Below, in pieces: positions 29,075-38,335 of a stretch of 64,000 bases of DNA; the stretch's first letter is position 1, and each line of letters opens with the position of its first letter. The stretch covers positions 1,922,001 to 1,986,000 of the forward strand of contig CP063166.1 in the NCBI GenBank assembly GCA_016806145.1, written 5' to 3'. The DNA is from Variovorax paradoxus. GTDB lineage: Bacteria; Pseudomonadota; Gammaproteobacteria; Burkholderiales; Burkholderiaceae_C. Below the pieces are notes generated by a model. That model did not search any database. It had not been told where the DNA came from and saw nothing but the letters and a program-made list of their open reading frames with translations. Position numbers and translations under genes: made by a program.

Positions 29075-30115
29075 TCAGGCGACGACCACGGCCGCGCCCT
29101 GGCCGCGCTCGGCGATGACGCCGATCTCGTGCACCGTCTCGCCGGCGGCGCGCAGCGTGGCGGCGCAGGCGGCGGCCTCGGCCGCGTCGATCACCACCAC
29201 CATGCCGATGCCGTTGTTGAAGGTGCGGTTCATCTCGATGTCGTCGATGCCGGCCACCTTCTGCAGCCAGGCGAACAGCTCGGTCTGCGGCCAGCTGCCC
29301 TTCTTCAGGTGGGCGGCCGTGCCTTCGGGCAGCACGCGCGGGATGTTCTCGAGCAGGCCGCCGCCGGTGATGTGGGCCAGCGCCTTGATCGGGTGCTTGC
29401 CGAGCGCCTCGAGCACCGGCTTCACGTAGAGGTGGGTGGGCTCCATCACGGCCTCGCGGAAGGGCTTGCCGTCGAGCGTGGCGGGCAGGTCTGCGCCGGC
29501 GCGCTCGATCACCTTGCGCACCAGGCTGAAACCGTTGGAATGCACGCCGGCCGAGGCCAGCCCCAGCACCACGTCGCCGGGCTTGACGTTCTGGCCGGTC
29601 AGGATCTTCGATTTCTCGACCGCGCCGACCGCGAAGCCCGCCAGGTCGTACTCGCCGGCCGGGTACATGCCGGGCATTTCGGCGGTTTCGCCGCCGATCA
29701 GCGCGCAGCCCGAGAGCTCGCAGCCGCGCGCGATGCCGCCCACCACCGCCGCGGCGGTGTCGACGTCGAGCTTGCCGCAGGCGAAGTAGTCGAGGAAGAA
29801 CAGCGGCTCGGCGCCCTGCACCAGCACGTCGTTGACGCTCATGGCCACCAGGTCGATGCCGACCGTGTCGTGCATATTCCATTCGAAGGCCAGCTTGAGC
29901 TTGGTGCCCACGCCGTCGGTGCCGCTCACCAGCACCGGCTCCTTGTAGCGCTTGGGCACCTCGAACAGCGCGCCGAAACCGCCGATGCCGGCCAGCACGC
30001 CTTCGCGCATGGTTTTCTTCGCGAGCGGCTTGATGCGGTCGACCAGCGCGTCGCCGGCATCGATATCGACGCCGGCGTCCTTGTAGCTGAGCGGAGTGGG
30101 CAGAGGGGAGGTCAT
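29075..30115 (-). CDS. purM: Phosphoribosylformylglycinamidine cyclo-ligase
   Basis: AIR synthetase, fifth step of purine biosynthesis. The 346-residue protein contains [65 protein letters not shown] and [21 protein letters not shown], all signature PurM stretches. The start at [22 protein letters not shown] fits the family; an upstream in-frame ATG at 30181 adds 22 unrelated residues. Divergent from hda. Confidence 0.97.
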   Translation of the reverse strand: MTSPLPTPLSYKDAGVDIDAGDALVDRIKPLAKKTMREGVLAGIGGFGALFEVPKRYKEPVLVSGTDGVGTKLKLAFEWNMHDTVGIDLVAMSVNDVLVQGAEPLFFLDYFACGKLDVDTAAAVVGGIARGCELSGCALIGGETAEMPGMYPAGEYDLAGFAVGAVEKSKILTGQNVKPGDVVLGLASAGVHSNGFSLVRKVIERAGADLPATLDGKPFREAVMEPTHLYVKPVLEALGKHPIKALAHITGGGLLENIPRVLPEGTAAHLKKGSWPQTELFAWLQKVAGIDDIEMNRTFNNGIGMVVVIDAAEAAACAATLRAAGETVHEIGVIAERGQGAAVVVA

Positions 30116-30243
30116 GGCTGGTTGGAGGCGAGAGGAATGGAAAGCGCACCGGCCGCGATGGCACCCCGGGGGGAGGGTCAAAGGGCGAAACGGCCGGGCC
30201 GATAGAATTCCGGACGATTTTACGGGCGTTGACCGCCCCCTCC

Positions 30244-30945
30244 ATGAACCTTCCCGGGATGAAACAGCTCGCGCTCGATATCGGCATCGCGACGGGCCCC
30301 AGCTTCGACGCCTTCTTTGCCGGCCCGAACGAGGCGGCGCTGCGGCACCTGCAACTGTGGGTGGGCGGCGCCGGCAGTCCGGCGCTCCACTCGCCCGTGC
30401 CCACCTACCTGTGGGGCGAAAGCGGCAGCGGCAAGACCCATCTGCTCGAATCGGTGCGCGTGGCGCTGCGCGAGCAGGGCGCCAGCGTGGGCTGGCTGCA
30501 CGCCGGCCTGCTGGAGCCGCCCGAGTTCGACGAGCGCTGGGTCGCCGTGCTGCTCGACGACGTGCACCTCTACACCGCCGTGCAGCAGCACGCGGCCTTC
30601 AACTGGTTCGTCAACGCGCAGAGCCTGCAGCGTGGCGTGGTGGCCGCGGGCGCGCTGCCGCCGGCCGACCTGCCGCTGCGCGAGGACCTGCGCACCCGGC
30701 TCGGCTGGGGCCACGTGTTCCACCTGCAGGTGCTCGGCGAGAGCGAACGACGCGCCGTGCTGCGCCAGGCCGCCGATGCGCGCGGCGTGATGCTGTCCGA
30801 CGATGTCCTCGACTACATGCTGCACCGCTTCAGCCGCGACCTCGGCAGCCTGATGGAGCTGCTCACGCAGCTCGACGGCTATGCGCTGCAGACGCAACGC
30901 GCGATCACCATTCCGTTGATCCGCTCCATGCTCGAAAACGAATAA
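30244..30945 (+). CDS. hda: DnaA regulatory inactivator Hda
   Basis: DnaA-like AAA+ protein that, with the DNA clamp, stimulates ATP hydrolysis by DnaA to prevent re-initiation. The product (233 residues) has [23 protein letters not shown] with the N-terminal clamp-binding-type QLALDIG, a Walker [13 protein letters not shown], Walker [12 protein letters not shown] and a sensor region [22 protein letters not shown] 30244 and ATG 30259 (MKQLALDIG) are both possible starts; neither has a clear ribosome-binding site, and the second matches the usual family N-terminus. Confidence 0.92.
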   Translation: MNLPGMKQLALDIGIATGPSFDAFFAGPNEAALRHLQLWVGGAGSPALHSPVPTYLWGESGSGKTHLLESVRVALREQGASVGWLHAGLLEPPEFDERWVAVLLDDVHLYTAVQQHAAFNWFVNAQSLQRGVVAAGALPPADLPLREDLRTRLGWGHVFHLQVLGESERRAVLRQAADARGVMLSDDVLDYMLHRFSRDLGSLMELLTQLDGYALQTQRAITIPLIRSMLENE

Positions 30946-30964
30946 GAAGAACCCTTCTCAACCA

Positions 30965-32545
30965 ATGATCAAGAAATTCATCGACAAGCTGCTCGGCAAA
31001 TCCGCCGGCGGCGCACAGGGAAAGAGCCGCTTCGGCAAGCGCGAGGAAGTGCCGGCGGAGGTTCACCGGATCGATCCGGCCCTGGTCGACGAACGCGCGA
31101 AGAACGTGGTCACCACCTTGCAGCAGGCCGGTTTCGAGGCCTACGTGGTGGGCGGCGCGGTGCGCGACCTGCTGCTGGGCCTGCGGCCCAAGGACTTCGA
31201 CGTGGCGACCAATGCCACGCCCGAGCAGGTCAAGGGGCTGTTCCGGCGCGCCTTCATCATCGGGCGGCGCTTTCGCATCGTGCACGTGGTGTACGGGCGC
31301 GGCCGCGAGCACGAGGTGATCGAGGTCTCGACCTTCCGCGCCTACATGGATGCGGCCGCGGCCGGCCAGGTCAGCGGCAACGAGCGCACCAGCAAGGGCG
31401 AGCTCGCGGGCATGACCCATGCCGTGGACGCCAGCGGCCGCGTGCTGCGCGACAACGTCTGGGGCCCGCAGGAGGAAGACGCCGCGCGCCGCGACTTCAC
31501 CGTCAACGCCATGTACTACGACCCGGCGCGGCAGGTAGTGATCGACTATCACCACGGCATCCGCGATGCCCAGAAGCTGGTGCTGCGCATGATCGGCGAC
31601 CCGGCCGTGCGCTACCGCGAGGACCCGGTGCGCATCATCCGCGCCATCCGCTTCTCGGCCAAGCTCGCGGCCCTGGGCTTCAAGCTCGAGCCCAAGACCG
31701 GCGCGCCGCTGGTCGAGTCGAGCAAGCTGCTGGCCGACGTGCCGCAGAGCCGCCTGTTCGACGAGATGCTCAAGCTGCTGCAGACCGGCCATGCGATCGC
31801 CACCGTCGAGCAGCTGCGCAAGCTGGGCCTGTCCAGGGGCATCTATCCGCTGCTCGACGTGGTGGTGGAGCGCGCCGACCTGCCGTTCGTGAAGGCCGCG
31901 CTGCAGGACACCGACCGCCGTGTCGGCGAGGGCAAGCCGGTGGCGCCGAGCTTCCTGCTGGCCTGCGTGCTGTGGGCCGATGTGCGCGACGGCTGGGCCC
32001 AGCGTCAGGAAGGCCGCAACGGCCAGCGCGCGCAGCCGCCGTTCCCGGCGCTGCAGGACGCGATCGACGACGTGTTCAACGCGCGCATCGGCGACGTCTC
32101 GGGCCGCGGCAAGCTGGCCGCCGACATGCGCGAGATCTGGATGATGCAGCCGCGTTTCGACAAGCGCACCGGCTCCACGCCCTACAGCCTGGTCGAGCAG
32201 GCGCGCTTCCGCGCCGCCTTCGACTTCATGCGCCTGCGCGCCGACGTGGGCGAGGTCAGCGAGGCCATCGCCGAGTGGTGGCAGGAGTTCAGCACCTCGG
32301 ACGACACGCGGCGCCAGGACCTGCTGGACCAGGTGCGCGACGAACAGAAGACGCGCCAGCGCGTGCGGGTGCGCAACACCGCGCCCGCGGCCGAGCCGGT
32401 GGTCGCCAGGAGCACCGCCGCGCGCGGCGACGAGCGCGCGGACGACGAGACGGCCGACGGTGAGGCCGGTGGCGCCGTGCCGCCCGATGGCGATGGCCGC
32501 GCCGCGCAAGCGCCGGCGCCGCCGCAAGCCGCGCACCGGTGGTGA
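30965..32545 (+). CDS. pcnB: Poly(A) polymerase I (3' end probably frameshifted)
   Basis: Adds poly(A) tails to RNA. The N-terminal nucleotidyltransferase core has VVGGAVRDLLLGLRPKDFDVATN with catalytic D77 and D79, followed by the RNA-binding segments (DNVWGPQEEDAARRDFTVNAMYYDP; YREDPVRIIRAIRFSAKLAALGF). As read, it is 526 residues and ends ...PQAAHRW. In the +1 frame the DNA at 32502-32573 instead encodes the basic, Arg-rich tail (PRKRRRRRKPRTGG) expected for PcnB, ending in an ATGA overlap with the folK ATG. A one-base indel near 32487 is therefore suspected (sequencing error or real mutation). Confidence 0.93.
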   Translation: MIKKFIDKLLGKSAGGAQGKSRFGKREEVPAEVHRIDPALVDERAKNVVTTLQQAGFEAYVVGGAVRDLLLGLRPKDFDVATNATPEQVKGLFRRAFIIGRRFRIVHVVYGRGREHEVIEVSTFRAYMDAAAAGQVSGNERTSKGELAGMTHAVDASGRVLRDNVWGPQEEDAARRDFTVNAMYYDPARQVVIDYHHGIRDAQKLVLRMIGDPAVRYREDPVRIIRAIRFSAKLAALGFKLEPKTGAPLVESSKLLADVPQSRLFDEMLKLLQTGHAIATVEQLRKLGLSRGIYPLLDVVVERADLPFVKAALQDTDRRVGEGKPVAPSFLLACVLWADVRDGWAQRQEGRNGQRAQPPFPALQDAIDDVFNARIGDVSGRGKLAADMREIWMMQPRFDKRTGSTPYSLVEQARFRAAFDFMRLRADVGEVSEAIAEWWQEFSTSDDTRRQDLLDQVRDEQKTRQRVRVRNTAPAAEPVVARSTAARGDERADDETADGEAGGAVPPDGDGRAAQAPAPPQAAHRW

Positions 32546-33324
32546 GGGCGGCGCGCCAGCCGCATCCGAATGAGTACCGCCAAGCGCCCGCCGGGCGGCA
32601 AGGCTGCGCCGGCTCGCAAGCCCGCGGGGGCGGCGACGGTCGTCGCCAGCCACCGCGCGATGCACGCGATGGCGATGGCAAGCCCGGCCGCGCGCCGGGC
32701 CGTGGGGCCAGTTCCGCCGGTCCGGCCCGTGGTTCCAACGCCGCCGGTCCGGCCCGCAAGGGTGCCGCGCCGGCGCGCAAGCCGGCCGGCCGCTCGGGCG
32801 GCTCGGGTCCTGCCCGGCCCCCGAGCCGGTCGCGCGACGAGTACCCCACGGTCCAGGCCTTCATCGCGATCGGCGCCAACCTCGGCGATGCCGCCGCGGC
32901 GGTGCGCGCCGCGATGCTCGCCATCGGCGCGATCGAGCGCACCACCGTGACGGCCAGTTCCTCGCTCTATCGCAGCGCGCCGGTCGATGCCACCGGCCCC
33001 GACTTCATCAACGCCGTGGTCGCGGTGCGCACCGGCCTCACGGCCGAGGCGCTGCTGGCCGACCTGCAGCTGCTCGAGCTCGAGGCCGGCCGCGAGCGCT
33101 CGTTCCCGAACGCGCCGCGCACGCTCGACCTCGACCTGCTGACGCACGGCAACACGGTCAAGGACACGCCCGCGCTCACGCTGCCGCATCCGCGCATGCG
33201 CGAGCGCGCCTTCGTGCTCAAGCCGCTGGCCGAGATCGCGCCCGACAAGGTGCCGCGGGCCGCGCTGGCGCGCGTGTCGAAGCAGGTCATCGAGCGGCTG
33301 CGCGACACAGACGCCAGCGCCTGA
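32539..33324 (+). CDS. folK: HPPK, 6-hydroxymethyl-dihydropterin pyrophosphokinase (apparent frameshift in linker)
   Basis: Folate-pathway kinase. The domain begins near 32840 with TVQAFIAIGANLGDAAAAV, and includes SSLYRSAPVDATGPDFINAVV, ERSFPNAPRTLDLDLLTHG and LPHPRMRERAFVLKPLAEI. The uninterrupted frame opens at a GTG (32539) inside pcnB. The better start is ATG 32570, whose frame reads MSTAKRPPGGKAAPARKPAG and then leaves the folK frame. One extra G in the G run near 32630 would join the two and give a Gly/Arg/Ala-rich N-terminal linker. So either the gene has a frameshift or the G run is miscounted. The enzymatic domain itself is intact. Confidence 0.88.
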   Translation: MVRAARQPHPNEYRQAPAGRQGCAGSQARGGGDGRRQPPRDARDGDGKPGRAPGRGASSAGPARGSNAAGPARKGAAPARKPAGRSGGSGPARPPSRSRDEYPTVQAFIAIGANLGDAAAAVRAAMLAIGAIERTTVTASSSLYRSAPVDATGPDFINAVVAVRTGLTAEALLADLQLLELEAGRERSFPNAPRTLDLDLLTHGNTVKDTPALTLPHPRMRERAFVLKPLAEIAPDKVPRAALARVSKQVIERLRDTDASA

Positions 33325-33482
33325 GCGAACCACCGGGGGAGGGGGCGGGCCTGCCGCGTCGCTGGGCCTTCCACGCCGCCATCGCGCTGGTCGTGGCGCG
33401 GGTCGTGGCGCTGGTCGTGGCGCTGCGGCTCGGCGGCATCTGCGGCGGCCGGCAGCTGCCCGTGCTCAAGCGCGCGGCCTGA
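33321..33482 (+). other. Hydrophobic open frame with 12-bp tandem repeat after folK
   Basis: The frame from a CTG at 33321 to a TGA at 33480-33482 would encode about 53 residues with a membrane-helix-like segment (ALVVARVVALVVALRLGG). The DNA at 33387-33422 is three near-identical 12-base units (ctggtcgtggcg). There is no ATG, GTG or TTG at a sensible place and no ribosome-binding site, so I do not call a gene. The rest of 33325-33647 holds a 7-bp inverted repeat (CGGATCG-CA-CGATCCG, 33561-33576) and a weak CCCG/CGGG hairpin followed by six T at about 33577-33601 that may be a terminator. Confidence 0.25.
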
Positions 33483-33647
33483 GTTCTTTTTCGGGCCGGA
33501 ATGCGGCCGCGGCCGCCGTGCCTCGCGCATTTACAACGAAAAGATCAACCCCCCAAGGTCCGGATCGCACGATCCGCCCGTTTAAACTTCGCGGGTTTTT
33601 TCATCAAGGCGTCATCAAGTTGTGATTGGCGTCCTCCAGGAGTCGCC

Positions 33648-34292
33648 ATGTTCGGCAAGCTGCTGCCCCGCGAGGGCAATTTCTTCGAGATGTTCAACCA
33701 GCACGCCGAGCGCATCGTCGAGGCGGCCCGGGCCTTCGAGCAACTCGTCACCAACTACAACGACGTGCACCTGCGCGAGCAGTACAACCGCGACGTCGAC
33801 AACGCCGAGCGCGCGGCCGACCGCGTCACGCACGACGTCAACCGGCTGATCCACAAGACCTTCATCACGCCGATCGACCGCGAGCAGATCCACAAGCTCA
33901 TCAACACCATGGACGACGTGGCCGACCTGATCCAGGACTCGGCCGAGACCATGGCGCTGTACGACGTGCGCCACATGACCGACGAGATCGTGCGCCTCAC
34001 CACGCTGAGCGTGAAGTGCTGCGACCGCCTCAAGGACGCCGTGAAGTACCTCGGCAAGATCGCCGACCCGGCCGTGGCCGAGGCCACCCTGAAGACCTGC
34101 GAGGAGATCGACCGCCTCGAGTCCGACGCCGACCGCGTGATGCGCAGCGCCATGAGCAAGCTGTTCCGCGAGGAGCCCGACGTGCGCGAGGTCATCAAGC
34201 TCAAGGCGATCTACGAGCTGCTCGAGACGATCACCGACAAGTGCGAGGACGTGGCCAACGTGATCGAGGGCATCGTCCTCGAGAACTCCTGA
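33648..34292 (+). CDS. DUF47 family (PhoU-like) protein
   Basis: 214-residue all-helical protein of the DUF47/TIGR00153 family: MFGKLLPREGNFFEMFNQHAERI, NRLIHKTFITPIDREQIHKLINTMDDVADLIQDSAE, EIDRLESDADRVMRSAMSKLFREE and KAIYELLETITDKCEDVANVIEGIVLENS. These PhoU-like proteins are encoded upstream of Pit-type phosphate transporters and are thought to control them, as here (13-base gap). AGGAG at 33638-33642 fixes the ATG at 33648 against a longer in-frame ORF. Confidence 0.93.
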   Translation: MFGKLLPREGNFFEMFNQHAERIVEAARAFEQLVTNYNDVHLREQYNRDVDNAERAADRVTHDVNRLIHKTFITPIDREQIHKLINTMDDVADLIQDSAETMALYDVRHMTDEIVRLTTLSVKCCDRLKDAVKYLGKIADPAVAEATLKTCEEIDRLESDADRVMRSAMSKLFREEPDVREVIKLKAIYELLETITDKCEDVANVIEGIVLENS

Positions 34293-34305
34293 GCGGGCAC
34301 GACCG

Positions 34306-35316
34306 ATGGCAACGGTGCAGGTCGCCCTCTGGGTGGTGATGGTGCTGGTCGCGCTCGCGATCCTGTTCGACTTCATGAACGGCTTCCACGACGCCGCCAA
34401 CTCGATCGCGACCGTGGTGTCCACGGGCGTGCTGCGGCCCGGCCAGGCCGTGGTGTTCGCCGCCTTCTTCAACCTGATCGCGATCTTCGTCTTCCACCTG
34501 AGCGTGGCGGCCACCGTGGGCAAGGGCATCGCCCAGCCCGGCGTGGTCGACGTGCACGTGGTGTTCGGCGCGCTGATCGGCGCCATCAGCTGGAACCTCG
34601 TCACCTGGTACTACGGCATCCCCAGCAGTTCCTCGCATGCGCTGATCGGCGGCATCGTCGGCGCCGTGATCGCCAAGACCGGCACCAGCGGCCTCGTGGC
34701 CTCGGGCATCTGGAAGACCGTGGCCTTCATCTTCGTCTCGCCGGTGCTGGGCTTCCTGCTCGGCTCGCTGATGATGGTGATCGTGGCCTGGACCTTCCGC
34801 CGCGCCACGCCCTCGCGCATCGACCGCTGGTTCCGGCGGCTGCAACTGGTCTCGGCCGGCGCCTACAGCCTGGGCCACGGCGGCAACGACGCGCAGAAGA
34901 CCATCGGCATCATCTGGATGCTCTTGATCGCCACCGGCTACGCCTCGGCCGGCGAGGCCGAACCGCCGACCTGGGTCATCGTGAGCTGCTACGCCGCGAT
35001 CGCGCTGGGCACCATGTTCGGCGGCTGGCGCATCGTCAAGACCATGGGCCAGAAGATCACCAAGCTCAAGCCCGTGGGCGGCTTCTGCGCCGAGACCGGC
35101 GGCGCGCTCACCCTGTTCCTGGCCACCGCGCTGGGCATTCCCGTGTCGACCACCCACACAATCACCGGCGCCATCGTCGGCGTGGGCTCGGCGCAGCGCG
35201 CGAGCGCGGTGCGCTGGGGCGTGGCGGGCAACATCGTGTGGGCGTGGATCTTCACGATCCCGGCGTCGGCGTTCGTGGCGGCGATCGCCTACTGGGTGAG
35301 CTGGCAGATCTTCTGA
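34306..35316 (+). CDS. Low-affinity inorganic phosphate transporter (Pit family)
   Basis: 336-residue PiT-family membrane transporter. It has the two inverted family signatures: DFMNGFHDAANSIATVVSTGVL near the N-terminus and SAGAYSLGHGGNDAQKTIGIIW in the middle, plus WYYGIPSSSSHALIGGIVGA and the C-terminal ALGIPVSTTHTITGAIVGVG. Metal-phosphate/H+ symport is expected. Forms an operon with the DUF47 gene. The 421 bases downstream (35317-35737) are the porin leader and hold no gene I can support. Confidence 0.95.
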   Translation: MATVQVALWVVMVLVALAILFDFMNGFHDAANSIATVVSTGVLRPGQAVVFAAFFNLIAIFVFHLSVAATVGKGIAQPGVVDVHVVFGALIGAISWNLVTWYYGIPSSSSHALIGGIVGAVIAKTGTSGLVASGIWKTVAFIFVSPVLGFLLGSLMMVIVAWTFRRATPSRIDRWFRRLQLVSAGAYSLGHGGNDAQKTIGIIWMLLIATGYASAGEAEPPTWVIVSCYAAIALGTMFGGWRIVKTMGQKITKLKPVGGFCAETGGALTLFLATALGIPVSTTHTITGAIVGVGSAQRASAVRWGVAGNIVWAWIFTIPASAFVAAIAYWVSWQIF

Positions 35317-35737
35317 GCCTCGTTGCTCGGCGCGCAGTTCGAAGTCGCATCGACTGCGCGCACCGTCGTCCCTCCTTCGCCATCGCTCGACCGCGGCTGT
35401 CCGATGCCGTGCGATCGCAGCGCATCGCAGTGCCTTTCAGCACAACTTTCTGAGCCTGTTGTTATCGCGCCAAAGAGTCCCGATGCCATCGACGGGCTCT
35501 AAGGGTTGTCACGGACTCTTCACCCTCGGACGAGACCATCGCTGCACCCGATTGCAGATGCATCGCGTGCAAGGTCGCTCGGAGCCGGTCCCACGCCGGC
35601 GCCGCATGAAACGCGATCCGATGCGCGCGAGAAACCGCGGCAAGCCGCCGCGGAATCCCCGGTGTCCCCCCGTTCCGGGGTGGTCTCTTCAAGGACCGCC
35701 CAGGACGCTTGTTGTGCTTAAGAAAGAGGAAGCTGAA

Positions 35738-37030
35738 ATGAAAAAATCCCTGGTGGCATTGGCCGCCGTGCTGGCGGCCGGCGGAGCGGCTGCTCAATCG
35801 TCGGTGACGCTGTTCGGCGTGGTCGATGCGAGCGTGAGCAACTACTCGACCAAGAGCGAGTACCGCGGCACGAACCCGCTGCTGTTCGGCGCCTCGCGCA
35901 AGCAGAGCCAGACGGCCCTGGCGAACGGCAGCAGCAGCTCCAGCCGCCTCGGTTTCCGCGGCACCGAAGATCTGGGCGGTGGCCTGGCAGCGAGCTTCTG
36001 GCTCGAATCGGGCATCACCAACGACGACGGCAAGACCGGCGTCGCCGCGTTCGACCGTCGCTCCACCGTGAGCCTGTCGGGTGGCTTCGGCGAAATCCGC
36101 CTCGGCCGCGACTACACGCCCACCTACTGGAACGACAACGTGTTCGATCCCTTCGGTCTGCGTGGCGTGGGCACGAGCCTGATCAGCCGCGTCGGCGACT
36201 CGCTGTCGCGCAAGGGCGGCACCGCTCCCAACGGCGCGTCGGCCAGCGACAACTACGCGCGCGCCAGCAACAGCATCGGCTACTTCCTGCCGCCGAACCT
36301 CGGTGGTTTCTACGGCCAGTTCCAGTACGCGCTGCACGAGAACGTGAAGTTCGACGAGAACGTGATCGAGTCGCCGTCCAAGCGCGGTTCGTACTTCGGC
36401 GGTCGCGTCGGCTATGCCAACGGCCCGCTCGACGTGGCTGTGTCGTACGGCTCGGACAACAAGGACTCCACGCCGCTGACCGCGACCACGGTCCTGACCC
36501 CGGCACTGGCCGCGCAAGCGTTCAAGAACCGCATCAACACCTTCAACCTCGGCGCGAGCTACGACCTCGGCGCGGCGAAGCTGTTCGGCGAATACTCGTC
36601 GGCCCGCAACAAGTTCGACAACGTCACCACCCTGGGTGCCCTGAACTACGTCAACAGCGTGACCGACAAGTACGACGGCTTCCTGCTCGGCGTCAGCGTG
36701 CCGGTGGGCCCGGGCCAGATCAAGGCTTCGTACGGCTACCTGAAGTACAAGGCGGGCCAGAACCCCGTCGTGAACCCGGCCCTCGCGCTGTTCGGCAACC
36801 CCGAGCTGTCGACCAAGGCCAACCAGTTCGCGATCGGCTACGTGCACAACCTGTCGAAGCGCACCGCGCTGTATGCCACGCTCGCTCGCGTGCGCATCAA
36901 GGACGGTCAGAACAACCCGACCGTCTTCGGTCGCGTGACCACCGGTGGCGCCCCGGCCTACCTGGCCACCGCCGGCTGGGCACCGCGCTCGTCGACGGGC
37001 TACGACTTCGGTCTGCGTCACAGCTTCTGA
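35738..37030 (+). CDS. Gram-negative general porin (beta-proteobacterial type)
   Basis: Outer-membrane trimeric porin, 430 residues with a 20-residue signal peptide (MKKSLVALAAVLAAGGAAAQ) and mature start SSVTLFGVVDASVSNYS, as in Comamonas/Acidovorax porins. Amphipathic strands alternate with loops (SRLGFRGTEDLGGGLAASFWLESG; RRSTVSLSGGFGEIRLGRDYTPTYW) and the chain ends GYDFGLRHSF with the terminal Phe needed for outer-membrane insertion. AGAGGA upstream supports the ATG. Codon usage is less GC3-extreme than in neighbours, with more CGT/GGT, as in highly expressed genes. The roughly 420-base upstream region includes a CCCCGG/CCGGGG hairpin at about 35656-35679. Confidence 0.95.
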   Translation: MKKSLVALAAVLAAGGAAAQSSVTLFGVVDASVSNYSTKSEYRGTNPLLFGASRKQSQTALANGSSSSSRLGFRGTEDLGGGLAASFWLESGITNDDGKTGVAAFDRRSTVSLSGGFGEIRLGRDYTPTYWNDNVFDPFGLRGVGTSLISRVGDSLSRKGGTAPNGASASDNYARASNSIGYFLPPNLGGFYGQFQYALHENVKFDENVIESPSKRGSYFGGRVGYANGPLDVAVSYGSDNKDSTPLTATTVLTPALAAQAFKNRINTFNLGASYDLGAAKLFGEYSSARNKFDNVTTLGALNYVNSVTDKYDGFLLGVSVPVGPGQIKASYGYLKYKAGQNPVVNPALALFGNPELSTKANQFAIGYVHNLSKRTALYATLARVRIKDGQNNPTVFGRVTTGGAPAYLATAGWAPRSSTGYDFGLRHSF

Positions 37031-37060
37031 TTTCCGCGTCTTTTTTGTCTCCAAGGTTTG

Positions 37061-37089
37061 CCACCCGGCTCTGGTCGGGTGGTTTTTTT
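37061..37089 (+). terminator. Intrinsic terminator of the porin gene
   Basis: CCACCCG (37061-37067) pairs with CGGGTGG (37076-37082) and is followed by seven T. Strong and well placed, 30 bases after the porin stop. Confidence 0.9.
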
Positions 37090-37093
37090 GGTT

Positions 37094-37119
37094 GGTACCC
37101 GGTGTCGGCGCCGGGTACC
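37094..37119. repeat. Perfect 9-bp inverted repeat between convergent genes
   Basis: GGTACCCGG (37094-37102) and CCGGGTACC (37111-37119) flank an 8-base loop, just beyond the stop of the TM2-domain gene on the minus strand. There is no T run on that side, so it is at best a Rho-type or stabilising hairpin. Confidence 0.45.
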
Positions 37120-37130
37120 TCCTCCCGGAT

Positions 37131-37577
37131 CTACTGGGAAATCTTCCGGCCCTCTTCGACCTGGTGCTCGAAGTAGCGCTGAAAACTGAACACGATGCTC
37201 GCCATGAGGATCGTGCTGCCGAAGAACAGTGCCAGCACCACCGCGCCGATGGTGGCCCAGCTCGTGCGCCCCGGTTCCGCGTCGAGGGCGGCGCCGGCGT
37301 TGTAGCGCGCGTTCCACTTCTCGGGCGTCATCAGGCCGTAGACGATGGCCGTGAGCGCGCAGCCGGCGATGGTGAAGCCGAGGCAGGGGATCAGCACCCA
37401 GCTCCAGCCGTCGTCGACGCCGTACATGCGCACGCGCTCGACGCCGTAGAGGCCCAGCGCGGTCGGGATCGGCAGCAGCCAGCCGAGCCAGTCGCCGAGT
37501 CCGCGCAGGTAGAAGCGGTGCAGGCCCAGCGGGCCGCCCAGGAAGGCCAGCCAGGCCGTGGTCGTCTTGCTTTTCAT
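37131..37577 (-). CDS. TM2 domain-containing membrane protein
   Basis: 148-residue small membrane protein. The N-terminus has the TM2 motif (TTTAWLAFLGGPLGLHRFYLRGLGDWLGWLLPIPTALGLYGVERV), with the two helices joined by the LHRFYLG-like turn. A third helix (LIPCLGFTIAGCALTAIVYGL) follows, and a fourth near the C-terminus (TIGAVVLALFFGSTILMASIVF) ends in a charged tail. Function unknown. Lies 31 bases downstream of the acetyltransferase gene on the same strand. Confidence 0.8.
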   Translation of the reverse strand: MKSKTTTAWLAFLGGPLGLHRFYLRGLGDWLGWLLPIPTALGLYGVERVRMYGVDDGWSWVLIPCLGFTIAGCALTAIVYGLMTPEKWNARYNAGAALDAEPGRTSWATIGAVVLALFFGSTILMASIVFSFQRYFEHQVEEGRKISQ

Positions 37578-37608
37578 GCGGTGCTCGATCCTGCTTTCGT
37601 TGCTTCGT

Positions 37609-38130
37609 TCATTCGGGACGGGTGCTGCTGCCTTCGCCGATGCTCTTTTCCATCAGCACGACGTCGCGCCACTGGCCGAACTTCCAGCCGCAGTCCTTGA
37701 GCACGCCGACCTGGGTGAAGCCCTGGCCGCGGTGCACGCCGATCGAGCCGGCATTGGCCGAGTCGCCGATCACCGCGATCAGCTTGCGCACGCCGGCGGC
37801 CTCGGCCGCCTCGGCGAGGGCGGCCAGCAGCCGCGCGCCCAGGCCCTGGCCGCGCGCGGCCTCCGCCAGGTAGATCGAGTCCTCGGCCGAGTAGCGGTAG
37901 GCCGGGCGCGGCTTGAACCAGTTGCAGTAGGCGAAGCCGAGCAGTTCGCCGTCGCGCTCGGCGACCAGGTAGGGCAGCCCCTTGCCCAGCACGTCGGCGC
38001 GCCGGGCGGCCATCTCGGTGGGCGAGGGCGGCTCGGTCTCGAAGGTGCCGGTGCCGTGCAGCACGTGGTGTGCGTAGATGGCGGCGATCGCCGGAATGTC
38101 GTCTTCGCGGCTGGGGCGGATCGTTGTCAT
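37609..38130 (-). CDS. GNAT N-acetyltransferase (phosphinothricin/methionine sulfoximine acetyltransferase-like)
   Basis: 173-residue GNAT enzyme: IRPSREDDIPAIAAIYAHHVLHGTGTFETEPPSPTEMAAR at the N-terminus is typical of the PAT/MddA group, and YLAEAARGQGLGARLLAALAEAAEAAGVRKLIAVIGDSANAGSIGVHRGQGF contains the acetyl-CoA pyrophosphate loop (RGQGLG). Likely acetylates a small amine or amino-acid analogue; the true substrate is not evident. Divergent from rpsP. Confidence 0.88.
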   Translation of the reverse strand: MTTIRPSREDDIPAIAAIYAHHVLHGTGTFETEPPSPTEMAARRADVLGKGLPYLVAERDGELLGFAYCNWFKPRPAYRYSAEDSIYLAEAARGQGLGARLLAALAEAAEAAGVRKLIAVIGDSANAGSIGVHRGQGFTQVGVLKDCGWKFGQWRDVVLMEKSIGEGSSTRPE

Positions 38131-38183
38131 GAGGGGAAATTGGGAGGCGGAAATGCCGGAAATGAGCCAGTGCAGGCAGGAAT

Positions 38184-38213
38184 TCTCAGCCGGAACGCGG
38201 TGCGGGCTATAAT
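38184..38213 (+). promoter_or_regulatory. Promoter of the rpsP operon
   Basis: A consensus TATAAT lies at 38208-38213, followed by CGTGGGCTTTT; the -35 region (around 38184-38190) is poor. The GC-rich stretch right after the -10 is typical of stringently controlled ribosomal promoters. About 120 bases of leader precede the rpsP ATG. Confidence 0.55.
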
Positions 38214-38335
38214 CGTGGGCTTTTCAGCGTGTCGCTGGCCGGGTGGCCATGTCGCGTGTCTCGACGCTGGAAGAACATCGTGAGCAGGTTTTCATCTTCA
38301 AACACGAAGGCCTGCGACCCACCCAAGGATAAATC

